Assembly: GCA_913062575.1 (NCBI GenBank) | Contig: CAJXVT010000014.1 | Coordinates: 1 to 48,722 of the forward strand | Length of the DNA stretch: 48,722 nucleotides | Direction: 5' to 3' | From: an uncultured Flavobacteriaceae bacterium | Lineage (GTDB): Bacteria > Bacteroidota > Bacteroidia > Flavobacteriales > Flavobacteriaceae | Part shown: positions 25,205-33,904 of the stretch, piece by piece | Position numbering within the stretch: position 1 is the first letter of the stretch | Layout of the letters: every line of letters begins with the position of its first letter | Program-made: the position numbers and the translations under genes | The notes under the pieces: generated by a model | Databases searched by the model: none | Told to the model about the DNA's origin: nothing | The model's input: only the letters and a program-made list of their open reading frames with translations

Positions 25205-26632
25205 TTAGAAAGTCAACTTCTTGGTTAAGTCGTCAACGTATTTTCTGAATTGCTTATCTGTTTCTGATAAATTATCAACTGTTTTACAAGCATGTAAAAC
25301 CGTTGCGTGATCTCTATGTCCAATCTGAGAACCAATACTTGCCAAAGACGACTTGGTCATTCTTTTTGCAAAAAACATAGCCAATTGTCTAGCTTGCACA
25401 ATATGACGCTTTCTTGTTTTAGACTGCAAGGTCGCTACATCCATATCAAAGTATTTAGAAACTACTTTTTGGATATAATCAATAGAAACTTCTTTCTTGG
25501 TATTCTTAACAAATTTATCTACAATTTGTCTTGCCAATTCTAAGGTATAATCTCTTCTGTTAAAAGATGCTTGCGCAATCATAGAAATAATAACGCCTTC
25601 CAATTCTCTAACATTAGATTTGATATTCTTAGCAATATATTCAACAATATCTTCTGGCATTACAACACCATCTCTAAACAATTTATTCTGTAAAATAGAA
25701 ATTCTTGTTTCGTAATCTGGTGCTTGTAATTCTGCTGACAACCCCCATTTAAAACGAGATAACAAACGCTGTTCGATATCTTGCATATCTACAGGTGCTT
25801 TATCAGAAGTTAAAATAACTTGCTTTCCATTTTGATGTAAATGGTTAAATATATGGAAGAATACATCTTGCGTACCTGTTTTACCAGACAAGAATTGTAC
25901 ATCGTCAATAATCAATACATCAATCATTTGATAAAAATGAATAAAATCATTTCTAGTATTTGATTTTACAGAATCGATAAATTGCTGTGTAAATTTCTCT
26001 GAAGAAATATATAATACTGTTTTATCTGGATATTTATCTTTGATATCAACTCCTATTGCGTGAGCGATATGCGTTTTCCCTAATCCCACTCCACCATAAA
26101 TCAACAATGGATTAAATGAAGTTCCTCCAGGTTTGTTTGCAACAGCCATTCCAGCTGATCTTGCTAAACGGTTAGAATCTCCTTCTACAAAATTATTAAA
26201 ATTGTAGTTTGCATTTAATTGAGATTCAATCTTTACTTTTTGAAGTCCAGGAATCACAAACGGATTTCTTAACTCTCTATTTTTAGTTTCGACAGGAATC
26301 GTTATCTTTTGTGGCTTAAGAGGATCTCTGTTTGAACTTGGTATTTTTACTGTTTGCGGACTGTTACTGCTATACGTATTTTCCATACGTACATCATAAA
26401 TCAGTTTTGCATCTTTCCCTAACTCTCTAACTAACGCAACTCTTAACAATTTAATGTAGTGTTCTTCTAACCACTCATAAAAGAATTTACTTGGCACTTG
26501 AATTGTTAATGCTTCTCCAGAAATCTTAATTGACTTAATAGGCTCAAACCAAGTCTTATATGCTTGTGGCTTTATATTGTCTTTTATAAAAGAGAGGCAC
26601 TCATTCCAAACTGAGTCAGCAGTTTTAGTCAT
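25205..26632 (-). CDS. dnaA: Chromosomal replication initiator DnaA
   Basis: Binds DnaA boxes at oriC and opens the duplex. The 475-residue protein shows domain I ('VWNECLSFIKDNIKPQAYKTWFEPIK'), a linker, the AAA+ domain with Walker A (GGVGLGKTH) and Walker B ('VLIIDDVQFL'), sensor motifs ('LLSRFKWGL'), and the C-terminal DNA-binding domain IV with the signature 'GHRDHATVLHACKTV'. The gene is separated from the divergent thioesterase gene by 170 bp. Confidence 0.97.
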   Translation of the reverse strand: MTKTADSVWNECLSFIKDNIKPQAYKTWFEPIKSIKISGEALTIQVPSKFFYEWLEEHYIKLLRVALVRELGKDAKLIYDVRMENTYSSNSPQTVKIPSSNRDPLKPQKITIPVETKNRELRNPFVIPGLQKVKIESQLNANYNFNNFVEGDSNRLARSAGMAVANKPGGTSFNPLLIYGGVGLGKTHIAHAIGVDIKDKYPDKTVLYISSEKFTQQFIDSVKSNTRNDFIHFYQMIDVLIIDDVQFLSGKTGTQDVFFHIFNHLHQNGKQVILTSDKAPVDMQDIEQRLLSRFKWGLSAELQAPDYETRISILQNKLFRDGVVMPEDIVEYIAKNIKSNVRELEGVIISMIAQASFNRRDYTLELARQIVDKFVKNTKKEVSIDYIQKVVSKYFDMDVATLQSKTRKRHIVQARQLAMFFAKRMTKSSLASIGSQIGHRDHATVLHACKTVDNLSETDKQFRKYVDDLTKKLTF

Positions 26633-26712
26633 TCTAAATTAAGCAGATAATAGGGTTAATAAATTGTTTCGTTTTTCTGGATTTTCATCCTTTTTCAAGA
26701 GCTATACAAAAG

Positions 26713-26721
26713 TGTGAATAA
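26713..26721 (-). promoter_or_regulatory. Single DnaA-box-like sequence upstream of dnaA
   Basis: TTATTCACA on the minus strand agrees with the general DnaA box TTATNCACA. Only one is evident in the dnaA upstream region, which fits autoregulation better than an origin. Confidence 0.4.
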
Positions 26722-26802
26722 AATTCAGTATAAAAAAATGTATTTGCTATTGATTATTAACTTTTTTTTTCGTAGAATCAGAGTCTCTAAAAACCAAAAT
26801 TA

Positions 26803-27198
26803 ATGATATCTCGTTTTACCTCATTTAGAATACGTTACGCAGAAACCGACCAAATGGGAGTCGTTTATCACGGTAATTATGCTCAGTTCCTAGAGATGGG
26901 TAGGATTGACTGGCTCAGGTCACTTGATATTTCTTACAAAAACATGGAAGAAAACAACGTAATACTTCCCGTAATTTCCTTACAATGCAACTTTAAAAAA
27001 TCAGCTGAATTCGACGATGAAATTACAGTAAAAACCACTCTAAAAAAAATACCTGCTGTTAAAATTGAATTTGATTACGAAATAACGAATCAAAACAACG
27101 AGTTATTAACAACCGGGAACACTGTTTTAGCCTTCATCAATAAGACCACAAAAAAACCAATGCGTTGTCCAGATTATATTTTAGAAAAGCTAAAATAA
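26803..27198 (+). CDS. Hot-dog fold acyl-CoA thioesterase (YbgC/4HBT-like)
   Basis: A 131-residue thioesterase. The active-site loop 'RYAETDQMGVVYHGNYAQFLEMGRIDWL' is the YbgC/4-hydroxybenzoyl-CoA thioesterase signature, with the catalytic aspartate and the H-G-N-Y segment. It hydrolyses acyl-CoA in the cytoplasm; chain preference cannot be predicted. In other bacteria YbgC belongs to the Tol-Pal region, which is not present here. It is convergent with the yigZ gene, 3 bp apart. Confidence 0.92.
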   Translation: MISRFTSFRIRYAETDQMGVVYHGNYAQFLEMGRIDWLRSLDISYKNMEENNVILPVISLQCNFKKSAEFDDEITVKTTLKKIPAVKIEFDYEITNQNNELLTTGNTVLAFINKTTKKPMRCPDYILEKLK

Positions 27199-27201
27199 AG
27201 A

Positions 27202-27819
27202 CTAATCATCAACTTTTTTAATTTCTACTTTGTACAGATTGGTAAAGATTTCAAAAATGGTATCTGCATCTTTTTTACGAACTGAAATTATATATTGGCA
27301 AGATAATTCTAGTTGCTGAGAAATAATATTTAAGTTTTTCTCTTTGATGATTCTCATTACTTTATTCATCATATCGTAACCGAAAGAGAGCTGAAAATTT
27401 ATATTAATTGTTTTTTCAATAATATCAGAATCCTCCAATGCTAGTTTTGCAGAACTACGATAAGCATTGATTAAACCCCCTACACCAAGTTTTGTTCCTC
27501 CAAAATACCGAACAGAAACAATTAGAATATTTGTTACTCCAAAAGCTTGAATCTGCCCATAAATTGGCATTCCTGCCGAGTTACTTGGCTCACCATCATC
27601 ATTTGCCCTAAAACGAATAGTTTCTACTCCAAATTGCCAAGCATAACAAAAATGACGTGCAGAATGATGCTTCTTCTTTAAACCATCAATTGCTTCTTTT
27701 ACATCTTCTTCATTTAAAACAGGAAAAGCATAGCCAAAAAACTTACTATTTCTATCTTTAAATAATGTTTCCTCAGAAGGCTTCTCAATTGTTTTATATG
27801 CATCAATTGTTTTATCCAT
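27202..27819 (-). CDS. YigZ/IMPACT family protein
   Basis: A 205-residue UPF0029/IMPACT protein. The N-terminal domain has the family signature: 'DRNSKFFGYAFPV', 'HHSARHFCYAWQFG', 'RANDDGEPSNSAGMPIYGQI' and 'VRYFGGTKLGVGGLINAYRSSA'. The C-terminal ferredoxin-like domain (about residues 135-200) is weaker. YigZ proteins are thought to bind nucleic acid or act in translation control; no reaction is established. It abuts the EamA transporter gene, which it overlaps by 1 nt. Confidence 0.92.
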   Translation of the reverse strand: MDKTIDAYKTIEKPSEETLFKDRNSKFFGYAFPVLNEEDVKEAIDGLKKKHHSARHFCYAWQFGVETIRFRANDDGEPSNSAGMPIYGQIQAFGVTNILIVSVRYFGGTKLGVGGLINAYRSSAKLALEDSDIIEKTININFQLSFGYDMMNKVMRIIKEKNLNIISQQLELSCQYIISVRKKDADTIFEIFTNLYKVEIKKVDD

Positions 27820-28682
27820 TACACCAATGCTACTAATAAAATACTAATTACAGCCAAAGCAAGACCAATCCAATTTTTTTTGATCAGTTTTTCTTTAAAA
27901 AACATCAAGGCAAAAACAGTAGTAAAAATAACTATCGAAACATTATTAATGGTAAAAAGCGTAGAACTTTCCATTCCTTCTGTTTGCAATGCTTTGATTA
28001 AAAACTCCATAGAATAATAATTTGGAATCCCTAAGGCAATTCCACCCAAAACATTTCTTAATTGAAATTGAAATTTACCATTTATCATCTGAGTAACAAC
28101 TACAAACAGTCCTAAAACAAAGGCACAACCAAAAATAGTTGCTAAAAACATCGGAACAGCATTATCTGAGACAGATGTACTTTCTACATATTTTAACCCT
28201 GCATCTATACAACCCGACCCTACAAATAGCAACAACGGAAACACTAAGTTTTTAAATTTCACAGGACTCGTATCACTCTTTGCTGATGATAGATAAACAG
28301 CAATTAAAGCCATCAAGATTCCGACAATTTTCAAAAAACCAACACTCTCATTATAAACGAAAATCCCAAAAACTACCGGAATAACGACTGACATTTTCCC
28401 AGCAACTGAAGCTACTGATAATCCATTTTTCTGAGCAGTAATTCCCATTACATTAAATACAGAAATAAATAAAAAACCCAAACAAAAAGCCCCCAAAAAC
28501 CAAGGCTGTTTTGGGATTTCTACTATTGGTAAAGAACTTGTTGAAGACCCTAATCCAAATGACAACGCAATTGCATAATTTATTACAATAGCTTGTAAAG
28601 TGTTAATTTTAAAAACATCGAAAAGTTTAAAAATAACAAATAACAAACTAGAAATTAAAATACTTAAAATTAAATAAATCAC
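27819..28682 (-). CDS. EamA/DMT-family transporter
   Basis: A 287-residue inner-membrane protein with about ten hydrophobic helices in two similar halves, the hallmark of the drug/metabolite transporter superfamily. 'VASVAGKMSVVIPVVFGIFVYNE' and 'STLFTINNVSIVIFTTVFALMFFKEKL' are the repeated helix pairs ending in the conserved F/Y-x-E/K-E. Substrate unknown. The start overlaps the stop of the HAD gene, and the stop overlaps the yigZ start, so the whole ribD-HAD-EamA-yigZ set is probably one transcript. Confidence 0.87.
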   Translation of the reverse strand: MIYLILSILISSLLFVIFKLFDVFKINTLQAIVINYAIALSFGLGSSTSSLPIVEIPKQPWFLGAFCLGFLFISVFNVMGITAQKNGLSVASVAGKMSVVIPVVFGIFVYNESVGFLKIVGILMALIAVYLSSAKSDTSPVKFKNLVFPLLLFVGSGCIDAGLKYVESTSVSDNAVPMFLATIFGCAFVLGLFVVVTQMINGKFQFQLRNVLGGIALGIPNYYSMEFLIKALQTEGMESSTLFTINNVSIVIFTTVFALMFFKEKLIKKNWIGLALAVISILLVALV

Positions 28683-29290
28683 GTGTTCATTTCTTTTTTC
28701 ATTAATAAATCTACCACATCTTCTTTACCTGGAATTAAATTCCACGTTTGTATTCCTAATTTTTCTGCTGCTACTGTATTTTCTAAAGTATCATCTATAA
28801 AAAATGTTTCTTCAGCTTTCAACTTATTTTCTCGCAATACAAATTCATAAATATCTGCATTGGGTTTTCTAAAACCAATTTCATGAGATAGATAAAACTG
28901 CTCAAAACAATTTTTAAACCCATTGTACAATTGGCTTCCCCAATCATTTTGAATCCACTTAATATGCAAATCATTGGTATTACTCAATAAAAACAATCGG
29001 TATTTATTACTTGCAGCAAGTTCTTTTAAAAACTGCAAGCGGTGCTTGGGAAAATCTAACAAAATTGCATTCCAAGCACAAACCAAATCTGTTTCATTAA
29101 CCTTAAAGTTTTGATGAAAGAAATCAATAAAATCATTTGTAGAAATTTCTCCTTTCTCATATTGATGTGCAACAGCCATCATCTCTTCAGTAATCTGACT
29201 AACACCCAATGTAGCCAACTCCTTAAAAGTTGCTTCTTTATCTAAATTGATAAAAATATCACCAAAATCAAATACAATGTTCTTAATCAT
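28679..29290 (-). CDS. HAD-superfamily hydrolase (subfamily IA)
   Basis: A 203-residue phosphatase-like protein. Motif I is 'IVFDFGDIFINLD' (D-F-G-D in place of the usual DxD), motif II 'LFLLSNTND', motif III lysine in 'SHEIGFRKPNADIYEFVL', and motif IV 'TFFIDDTLENTVAAEKLGI'. The cap is of the helical C1 type. Members commonly act on small phosphorylated metabolites. Placement directly after ribD, with an 8-bp overlap, makes a role in dephosphorylating a riboflavin intermediate conceivable, but sequence alone does not show it. Confidence 0.88.
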   Translation of the reverse strand: MIKNIVFDFGDIFINLDKEATFKELATLGVSQITEEMMAVAHQYEKGEISTNDFIDFFHQNFKVNETDLVCAWNAILLDFPKHRLQFLKELAASNKYRLFLLSNTNDLHIKWIQNDWGSQLYNGFKNCFEQFYLSHEIGFRKPNADIYEFVLRENKLKAEETFFIDDTLENTVAAEKLGIQTWNLIPGKEDVVDLLMKKEMNT

Positions 29291-30368
29291 TCGCCATAAT
29301 TTTTAATCGATCATTTTTGATCTTAAACTCCTCAATCGTTTTACCAGAAATAACTGGAGCTCCTACTCCATCTTCAAATTCGTTTCCCCCAATAAAAACT
29401 CTTGCTTCATCCCAAAGGCCAGCATCTATAAAGGTTTGTAAGATTTGTAACCCTCCTTCAATAATTACAGACTGGATTTGATGTTTTTGTAATACTTGAC
29501 ATATTTGTTGAGCTAAATTTTCAGAAAAATCAACTTGCTCAAAAACTAATTGAGACTTCTCAACTCCGCTCGAAGTGGCATACATTTTTGATAGTTGTCT
29601 TGATTCTTGGCTCTTGATTCTAATATTCGTGAGAACAATCGTTTTCACACTTCCATCAAACACATGAGCGTCTTTTGGAACTCTCAACGTTCTATCCAAC
29701 ACTATTCGAATCGGATTATTTCCTTTCCAACTTCTTATATTCAATTTTGGATTATCTGAAATAACAGTATTCGTCCCCACTAAAATAGCATGTTCTTCAC
29801 TTCGCCACTTGTGCACTAACTGTTGAGAATAAGTATTTGAAATCCAGACAGGTTTTGCTTCTTCTTTTGTTAATGGCGCAATAAATCTATTGTTGGTTTC
29901 TGCCCATTTTAAAATAATAAAAGGGCGTTTTTCTTCTTGAACAGTAAAAAAACGTTTATGATGCGCTCTGCATTCTTTCTCTAACACACCAACAATCACA
30001 GTACAACCTGCATTTTTCAATCGCTCAATTCCTTTACCAGTAACCAAACTATTAGAATCTACACAACCAATTACTACCTTTTTAATTTGATGTTTTGCTA
30101 TCAAATCTGCACATGGAGGTGTTTTACCAAAATGAGAACAGGGTTCTAAAGTCACATAAATTGTCGCTTCTGTTAATTGCGACTTATCTTTTACAGTATT
30201 TATTGCATTTACCTCTGCATGACTATTTCCATACGGACTTGTAAATCCTTCTCCAATAATTTCATCATTCAGTACAACAACAGCACCAACAGATGGATTT
30301 GGCATTGTAGTTCCAATTCCATTTTTAGCAATCTGCAAACAACGTTGTATGTATTTTTCGTGATTCAA
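29283..30368 (-). CDS. ribD: Bifunctional riboflavin biosynthesis deaminase/reductase RibD
   Basis: Performs deamination and then side-chain reduction of the pyrimidine intermediate of riboflavin synthesis. The N-terminal deaminase has the zinc ligands 'SHAEVNAI' and 'PCSHFGKTPPC'; the C-terminal reductase begins near 'RPFIILKWAETNNRFI' and contains 'HAILVGTNTVISDNPKLN' and 'IEGGLQILQTFIDAGLWDEARVFIG'. I take TTG 30368 (MNHEKYIQRCLQ) as start, 361 residues; the ten extra codons upstream overlap a hairpin in the leader. No FMN riboswitch is recognisable. Confidence 0.93.
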   Translation of the reverse strand: MNHEKYIQRCLQIAKNGIGTTMPNPSVGAVVVLNDEIIGEGFTSPYGNSHAEVNAINTVKDKSQLTEATIYVTLEPCSHFGKTPPCADLIAKHQIKKVVIGCVDSNSLVTGKGIERLKNAGCTVIVGVLEKECRAHHKRFFTVQEEKRPFIILKWAETNNRFIAPLTKEEAKPVWISNTYSQQLVHKWRSEEHAILVGTNTVISDNPKLNIRSWKGNNPIRIVLDRTLRVPKDAHVFDGSVKTIVLTNIRIKSQESRQLSKMYATSSGVEKSQLVFEQVDFSENLAQQICQVLQKHQIQSVIIEGGLQILQTFIDAGLWDEARVFIGGNEFEDGVGAPVISGKTIEEFKIKNDRLKIMAND

Positions 30369-30393
30369 AAGTGATAAAATTGGTGTAAAAAAC

Positions 30394-30437
30394 AGCAAGT
30401 TACAGATAATATACTCCTAAAAATTAGGTAACTTGCT
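30394..30437 (-). promoter_or_regulatory. Nested inverted repeat in the ribD leader
   Basis: Outer arms AGCAAGTTAC (30394-30403) and GTAACTTGCT (30428-30437) pair perfectly, and an inner hairpin CCTAA-AAA-TTAGG (30416-30428) lies within. It begins just after the predicted transcription start and ends 25 nt before the start codon. Confidence 0.55.
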
Positions 30438-30441
30438 CCTG

Positions 30442-30470
30442 CAAAAATAATGTATTAGAATGACATCAAA
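30442..30470 (-). promoter_or_regulatory. Promoter of ribD operon
   Basis: Minus-strand TTTG (30467-30470), 17 nt, TATTTTTG (30442-30449). It overlaps the first codons of the divergent GNAT gene. Confidence 0.65.
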
Positions 30471-30951
30471 CAATTATATTCTTAGAGAAATAGAACAAAA
30501 AGATAACGAGCAAATTGCGAAAGTTATTCGAGATGTTTTGATTGAATTAGGTGTTCCTAAAGTTGGCACTGCTTATGAAGATAAAGCGTTGGATGATATG
30601 ACTGAAACTTATAACAAATCCACTTCTGCATATTATGTACTAGAACATAATGGGAGAATTATTGGAGGTGCTGGCATTGCTCAATTAGAGAATTATGAAG
30701 GTAACATTTGTGAGTTTCAGAAGATGTATTTTTTACCAGAAGCTCGTGGCTTAGGACTCGGCAGTAAAATGATTACTATTTGCTTAGAAAAAGCCAAAGA
30801 ATTTGGATTCGAAAAATGTTATTTAGAAACCATGCCTTATATGGAGTCTGCAAGAGCATTGTACACAAAAAATGGTTTTGCCTCTCTAGACAAGCCTGTT
30901 GGAAATACAGGACATTATTCTTGTAATGTATGGATGCTAAAAGAATTATAA
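30460..30951 (+). CDS. GNAT family N-acetyltransferase
   Basis: A 163-residue acetyltransferase. 'YILREIEQKDNEQIAKVIRDVL' begins the fold, 'EFQKMYFLPEARGLGLGSKMITICLEKAKEFGFEKCYLET' contains the acetyl-CoA pyrophosphate loop (R-G-L-G-L-G), and 'MESARALYTKNGF' the closing helix. The acceptor is unknown. It is divergent from ribD and is followed after 1 nt by prmC, so the two are likely cotranscribed. Confidence 0.88.
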   Translation: MTSNNYILREIEQKDNEQIAKVIRDVLIELGVPKVGTAYEDKALDDMTETYNKSTSAYYVLEHNGRIIGGAGIAQLENYEGNICEFQKMYFLPEARGLGLGSKMITICLEKAKEFGFEKCYLETMPYMESARALYTKNGFASLDKPVGNTGHYSCNVWMLKEL

Positions 30952-30952
30952 A

Positions 30953-31813
30953 ATGCTTTTAAAAGAATTTAGAAATCGTTTTAATAAAGAACTTTCTGAG
31001 GTTTTTCCTCAAACAGAAATTGATTCATTTTTCTTTTTACTGATTGAAAAAGAACTCGATTTACAACGAATTGATTTAGTAATAAACACTCAATTAAGCA
31101 TTTCTGAAGACAAGTTTAAATACTTATATAATGCTTTGTCTAGATTAAAATCACAAGAACCAATTCAATACATTTTAGGAGAAACAGAATTTTATGGCTT
31201 ACCTTTTAAGGTAACCAAGAACACCTTAATTCCGAGACCAGAAACCGAAGAATTGGTGGAGTGGATTATCGATGAAGCCAAAAGAGAGAAGAGAAAAGAG
31301 AAAAATATTTCAATTTTAGAAATTGGAACTGGCAGTGGCTGTATTCCCATTTCGCTAGCAAAAAATCTAGCAAATATCACTATTTCATCTATTGACATTT
31401 CTAAAAACGCGTTAGCTATTGCTGAAGAAAATGCTCTATTAAATAAAGTGAAAGTTAATTTTATTAAACAAGATATCTTAAGTACAAAAGAGTTGCCTCA
31501 GCAATATGACATAATTGTCTCTAACCCTCCATATGTAAGAGAATTAGAAAAGGAAGAAATACAACCAAATGTATTAGAAAACGAACCACATTTAGCCTTA
31601 TTTGTTGATGATAACAATCCATTATTATTCTATTCTAAAATCGCAGAATTAGCTAAAAATCATTTAAAAGAAAATGGAGAATTGTATTTTGAAATCAATC
31701 AATATCTAGGAGAAGAAACTGTTGAAATGCTGTCAGAAAAAGGTTTTAAAACCGAATTAAGAAAAGATCTTTTTGGGAATAATAGAATGACAAAATCAAC
31801 TTTACGATCATGA
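30953..31813 (+). CDS. prmC: Peptide chain release factor N5-glutamine methyltransferase
   Basis: Methylates the glutamine of the GGQ motif in release factors, which speeds translation termination. The 286-residue protein has the helical N-terminal domain with 'SRLKSQEPIQYILGETEFYGLPFKVTKNTLIPRPETEELVEW' features, SAM motif I 'ILEIGTGSGCIPISLAK', and the catalytic NPPY in 'DIIVSNPPYVRELE'. The stop overlaps the next start (ATGA). Confidence 0.95.
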   Translation: MLLKEFRNRFNKELSEVFPQTEIDSFFFLLIEKELDLQRIDLVINTQLSISEDKFKYLYNALSRLKSQEPIQYILGETEFYGLPFKVTKNTLIPRPETEELVEWIIDEAKREKRKEKNISILEIGTGSGCIPISLAKNLANITISSIDISKNALAIAEENALLNKVKVNFIKQDILSTKELPQQYDIIVSNPPYVRELEKEEIQPNVLENEPHLALFVDDNNPLLFYSKIAELAKNHLKENGELYFEINQYLGEETVEMLSEKGFKTELRKDLFGNNRMTKSTLRS

Positions 31814-32337
31814 AGAAAGCCCTGCAATTACTTTTTGTTTGCTGTTTAGTTTTCAATGTTTCAGCACAACAAATTAAGAACACTTCACATTCTAAAACTG
31901 TTTTGTTAAAAGCAGCAAAAGAAATAATGACTTCTACCGGAACTTGTGCTCTAATCACTCAAGATAAAAACGGTGTTTCTAGAGTTAGAATGATGGATCC
32001 TTTTCTGCCAGAAAAAGATTTAACCGTTTGGTTTGGAACAAACCCAAAAAGCAGAAAAGTTGCACAGATTAAAAACAATAACAAAGTCACCATTTATTAT
32101 AGAGACAAAGATAATTCTGGCTATGCAATGATTTATGGCAAAGCCGAACTGGTAAACGATCAAAAATCAAAAAACAAGTATTGGAAAGACACCTGGAAAT
32201 CTTTTTATCCAAATAAAAAAGAAAGCTATTTATTGATTAAAGTCACCCCTATTCGGATGGAAATTGTAAGTCCACCTAGAAATATTATAGGCTCAGCTGA
32301 AACCTGGGAACCACCAATACTTATTTTCAAGCAATAA
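31810..32337 (+). CDS. Exported PPOX-fold (pyridoxamine 5'-phosphate oxidase-like) protein
   Basis: A 175-residue protein with a signal peptide (MKKALQLLFVCCLVFNVSAQ). The mature part is a split-barrel flavin-binding fold: 'AKEIMTSTGTCALITQDKNGVSRVRMMDPF', 'LTVWFGTNPKSRKVAQIKNNNKVTIYYRD' (the typical T-x-x-x-S-x-K-x-x-x-I-x-x-N-x-x-V pattern) and 'GYAMIYGKAELVND'. PPOX-fold enzymes use FMN, F420 or haem in the cytoplasm; an exported copy is unusual. Translation is coupled to prmC by the ATGA overlap. Confidence 0.8.
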   Translation: MKKALQLLFVCCLVFNVSAQQIKNTSHSKTVLLKAAKEIMTSTGTCALITQDKNGVSRVRMMDPFLPEKDLTVWFGTNPKSRKVAQIKNNNKVTIYYRDKDNSGYAMIYGKAELVNDQKSKNKYWKDTWKSFYPNKKESYLLIKVTPIRMEIVSPPRNIIGSAETWEPPILIFKQ

Positions 32338-32408
32338 AAATTCATCAATTTGAATTTTACTTGAAAAATCTTACCTTTCCAATTCTCTAATTAATAATCG
32401 TTTACCAA

Positions 32409-33554
32409 ATGGAAAGTTCTAAAAGTAGAAGAAATTTTATCAAGAAAAGCATCGTAGCCGGAATTGCAATTCCGATTCTTGGTACAAGTTTATTAGCATG
32501 CGAAACTGAAAAAACCAAAAAATTAAAAATCTTAATTCTAGGAGGAACTAGCTTTTTAGGTCCGCATCAAATTGCATATGCTTTAAAACGTGGACATTCA
32601 GTTTCAATTTTTACCAGAGGAAAAACAAAATCAACCGTACACAAAGAACTATTTGATAAAGTAGAGCATTTAATTGGCGATAGAAATGACAATTTAACTG
32701 CCTTAGAAAAAGGCGAATGGGATGTTGTTATTGATAATTCTGGAAGAAATGTAAAATGGACAACAGATACTGCAGAGCTTTTAAAAGACAGGGCAAAAAT
32801 CTACTTATACACTTCGTCAACTGGTGTATATTATCCATACTTAGGAGAAAATATTACCGAAGAAACTAAAACTTTAACCAAAGAACCAGACATCTTAGAA
32901 AACGAAGATGAAAAATTAGAGTATTGGTATGGTGTTATGAAAACCAATTCAGAAAACGCAGTAATTAAAGCTTTTGGAGCAGACAGAACAATTATTACCA
33001 GACCAACCTATATGTTTGGTCCTGGAGATAAAACCAACCGTTTTATTCATTGGCCTATTCGTTTAGCAAAAGGTGGTGAAGTACTAGTTCCTGGAAAAGC
33101 AGATGACTTGGTACAATATGCAGATGTGAGAGATGTTGCAGAGTTTATGATTCGTTTGGCAGAGAATAAAACTATAGGAAAATTTAATGTTGCTGGACCA
33201 ACAACTCAACAAACCATGACAGGTTTTGTAAATGAAGCAAAAGGCGCTTTTGACAAAAACACTACGCTAATTCCTATTGACGATTATGATTTTCTAGAGA
33301 AAAATGGCGTATCTTATTTAGTGCCATGGATACCACCAGTTGGTAATAACTATGGTTCTTCTAAAGCAGCTAATAAGAAAGCAATTGCTGCTGGGTTAAC
33401 ATTTAGGGATTTAAAAACTTCTGTAAAAGAAATGCACACGTGGTGGTTTTCTGATGCAATAACTCAAGAAGAAAGAGATACATTTGAGAAAAACCCAAAA
33501 GGAGTTTTAGCTAGAGAGCAAGAAATTATTAAGAATTGGAAAGAAAAAGCATAA
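32409..33554 (+). CDS. NAD-dependent epimerase/dehydratase family protein, Tat-exported
   Basis: A 381-residue extended SDR protein. The N-terminus SRRNFIKKSIVAGIAIPILG is a twin-arginine signal, and LLAC supplies a possible lipobox (C31). The Rossmann domain follows: 'LKILILGGTSFLGPHQIAYAL' (G-G-T-x-F-x-G), 'SSTGVYYPYLGENITEE', and 'WYGVMKTNSENAVIKAFG' where Y-G-x-x-K is the catalytic pair. Export by Tat fits folding with bound nucleotide in the cytoplasm. Substrate unknown. It has its own spacing from the PPOX gene (71 bp). Confidence 0.87.
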   Translation: MESSKSRRNFIKKSIVAGIAIPILGTSLLACETEKTKKLKILILGGTSFLGPHQIAYALKRGHSVSIFTRGKTKSTVHKELFDKVEHLIGDRNDNLTALEKGEWDVVIDNSGRNVKWTTDTAELLKDRAKIYLYTSSTGVYYPYLGENITEETKTLTKEPDILENEDEKLEYWYGVMKTNSENAVIKAFGADRTIITRPTYMFGPGDKTNRFIHWPIRLAKGGEVLVPGKADDLVQYADVRDVAEFMIRLAENKTIGKFNVAGPTTQQTMTGFVNEAKGAFDKNTTLIPIDDYDFLEKNGVSYLVPWIPPVGNNYGSSKAANKKAIAAGLTFRDLKTSVKEMHTWWFSDAITQEERDTFEKNPKGVLAREQEIIKNWKEKA

Positions 33555-33695
33555 ATCAAATTCTTAGTTATTTAAATAAAAATAGCCTTCCAAAAACCTC
33601 CAAAAGGTATTAAATAGCTATTGATACACTAACAACCAAAGGATTTCATTCAATGATTATAGAATATATTCACAGGAATATCTAAACCTCAAAAC

Positions 33696-33711
33696 CAGGT
33701 ATAAATACCTG
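33696..33711. repeat. Palindrome CAGGTAT-AA-ATACCTG
   Basis: 7-bp perfect arms with a 2-bp centre, about 160 bp upstream of the -7 element. A dimeric regulator site is possible; a short terminator for the upstream gene is less likely since no T-run follows directly. Confidence 0.45.
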
Positions 33712-33829
33712 ATTACAAACACAGTAAAATTATAGTTAGTTTTTTTTTATTATATTTACCTCACAATTCGAGTTATCCCTACATACTACTAAATGACAAT
33801 TTTCATGAAGCAACACACGTAGATTAAAA

Positions 33830-33870
33830 CACTCAGATTCCCCACTTTTACACTCAGATTCCCCGCTTTA
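33830..33870. repeat. Two tandem 21-bp direct repeats upstream of the -7 element
   Basis: CACTCAGATTCCCC is repeated at a 21-bp interval (33830-33843, 33851-33864), each copy continuing with (A/G)CTTTA-like sequence. The second copy ends at the base before TATATTTG. Confidence 0.75.
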
Positions 33871-33878
33871 TATATTTG
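33871..33878 (+). promoter_or_regulatory. -7 promoter element of the T9SS two-gene locus
   Basis: TATATTTG matches TAnnTTTG. No TTG is found at the -33 position; that place is filled by the direct repeats, which suggests an activator-dependent promoter. The leader would be about 85 nt. Confidence 0.6.
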
Positions 33879-33890
33879 ACCCACATCCAT

Positions 33891-33904
33891 TTAGGAGCTC
33901 CTAA
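33891..33904. repeat. Perfect 14-bp palindrome in the leader
   Basis: TTAGGAGCTCCTAA, 12 bp downstream of the -7 element, thus at or just after the predicted transcription start. It could be an operator. Confidence 0.5.

Noticed and set aside
26633..26802. Chromosomal origin next to dnaA
   Set aside because: Only one DnaA-box-like 9-mer and no AT-rich repeat array beyond background; insufficient for an oriC call.
30368..30420. FMN riboswitch before ribD
   Set aside because: The leader is too short and lacks the conserved RFN motifs; only a simple nested inverted repeat is present.
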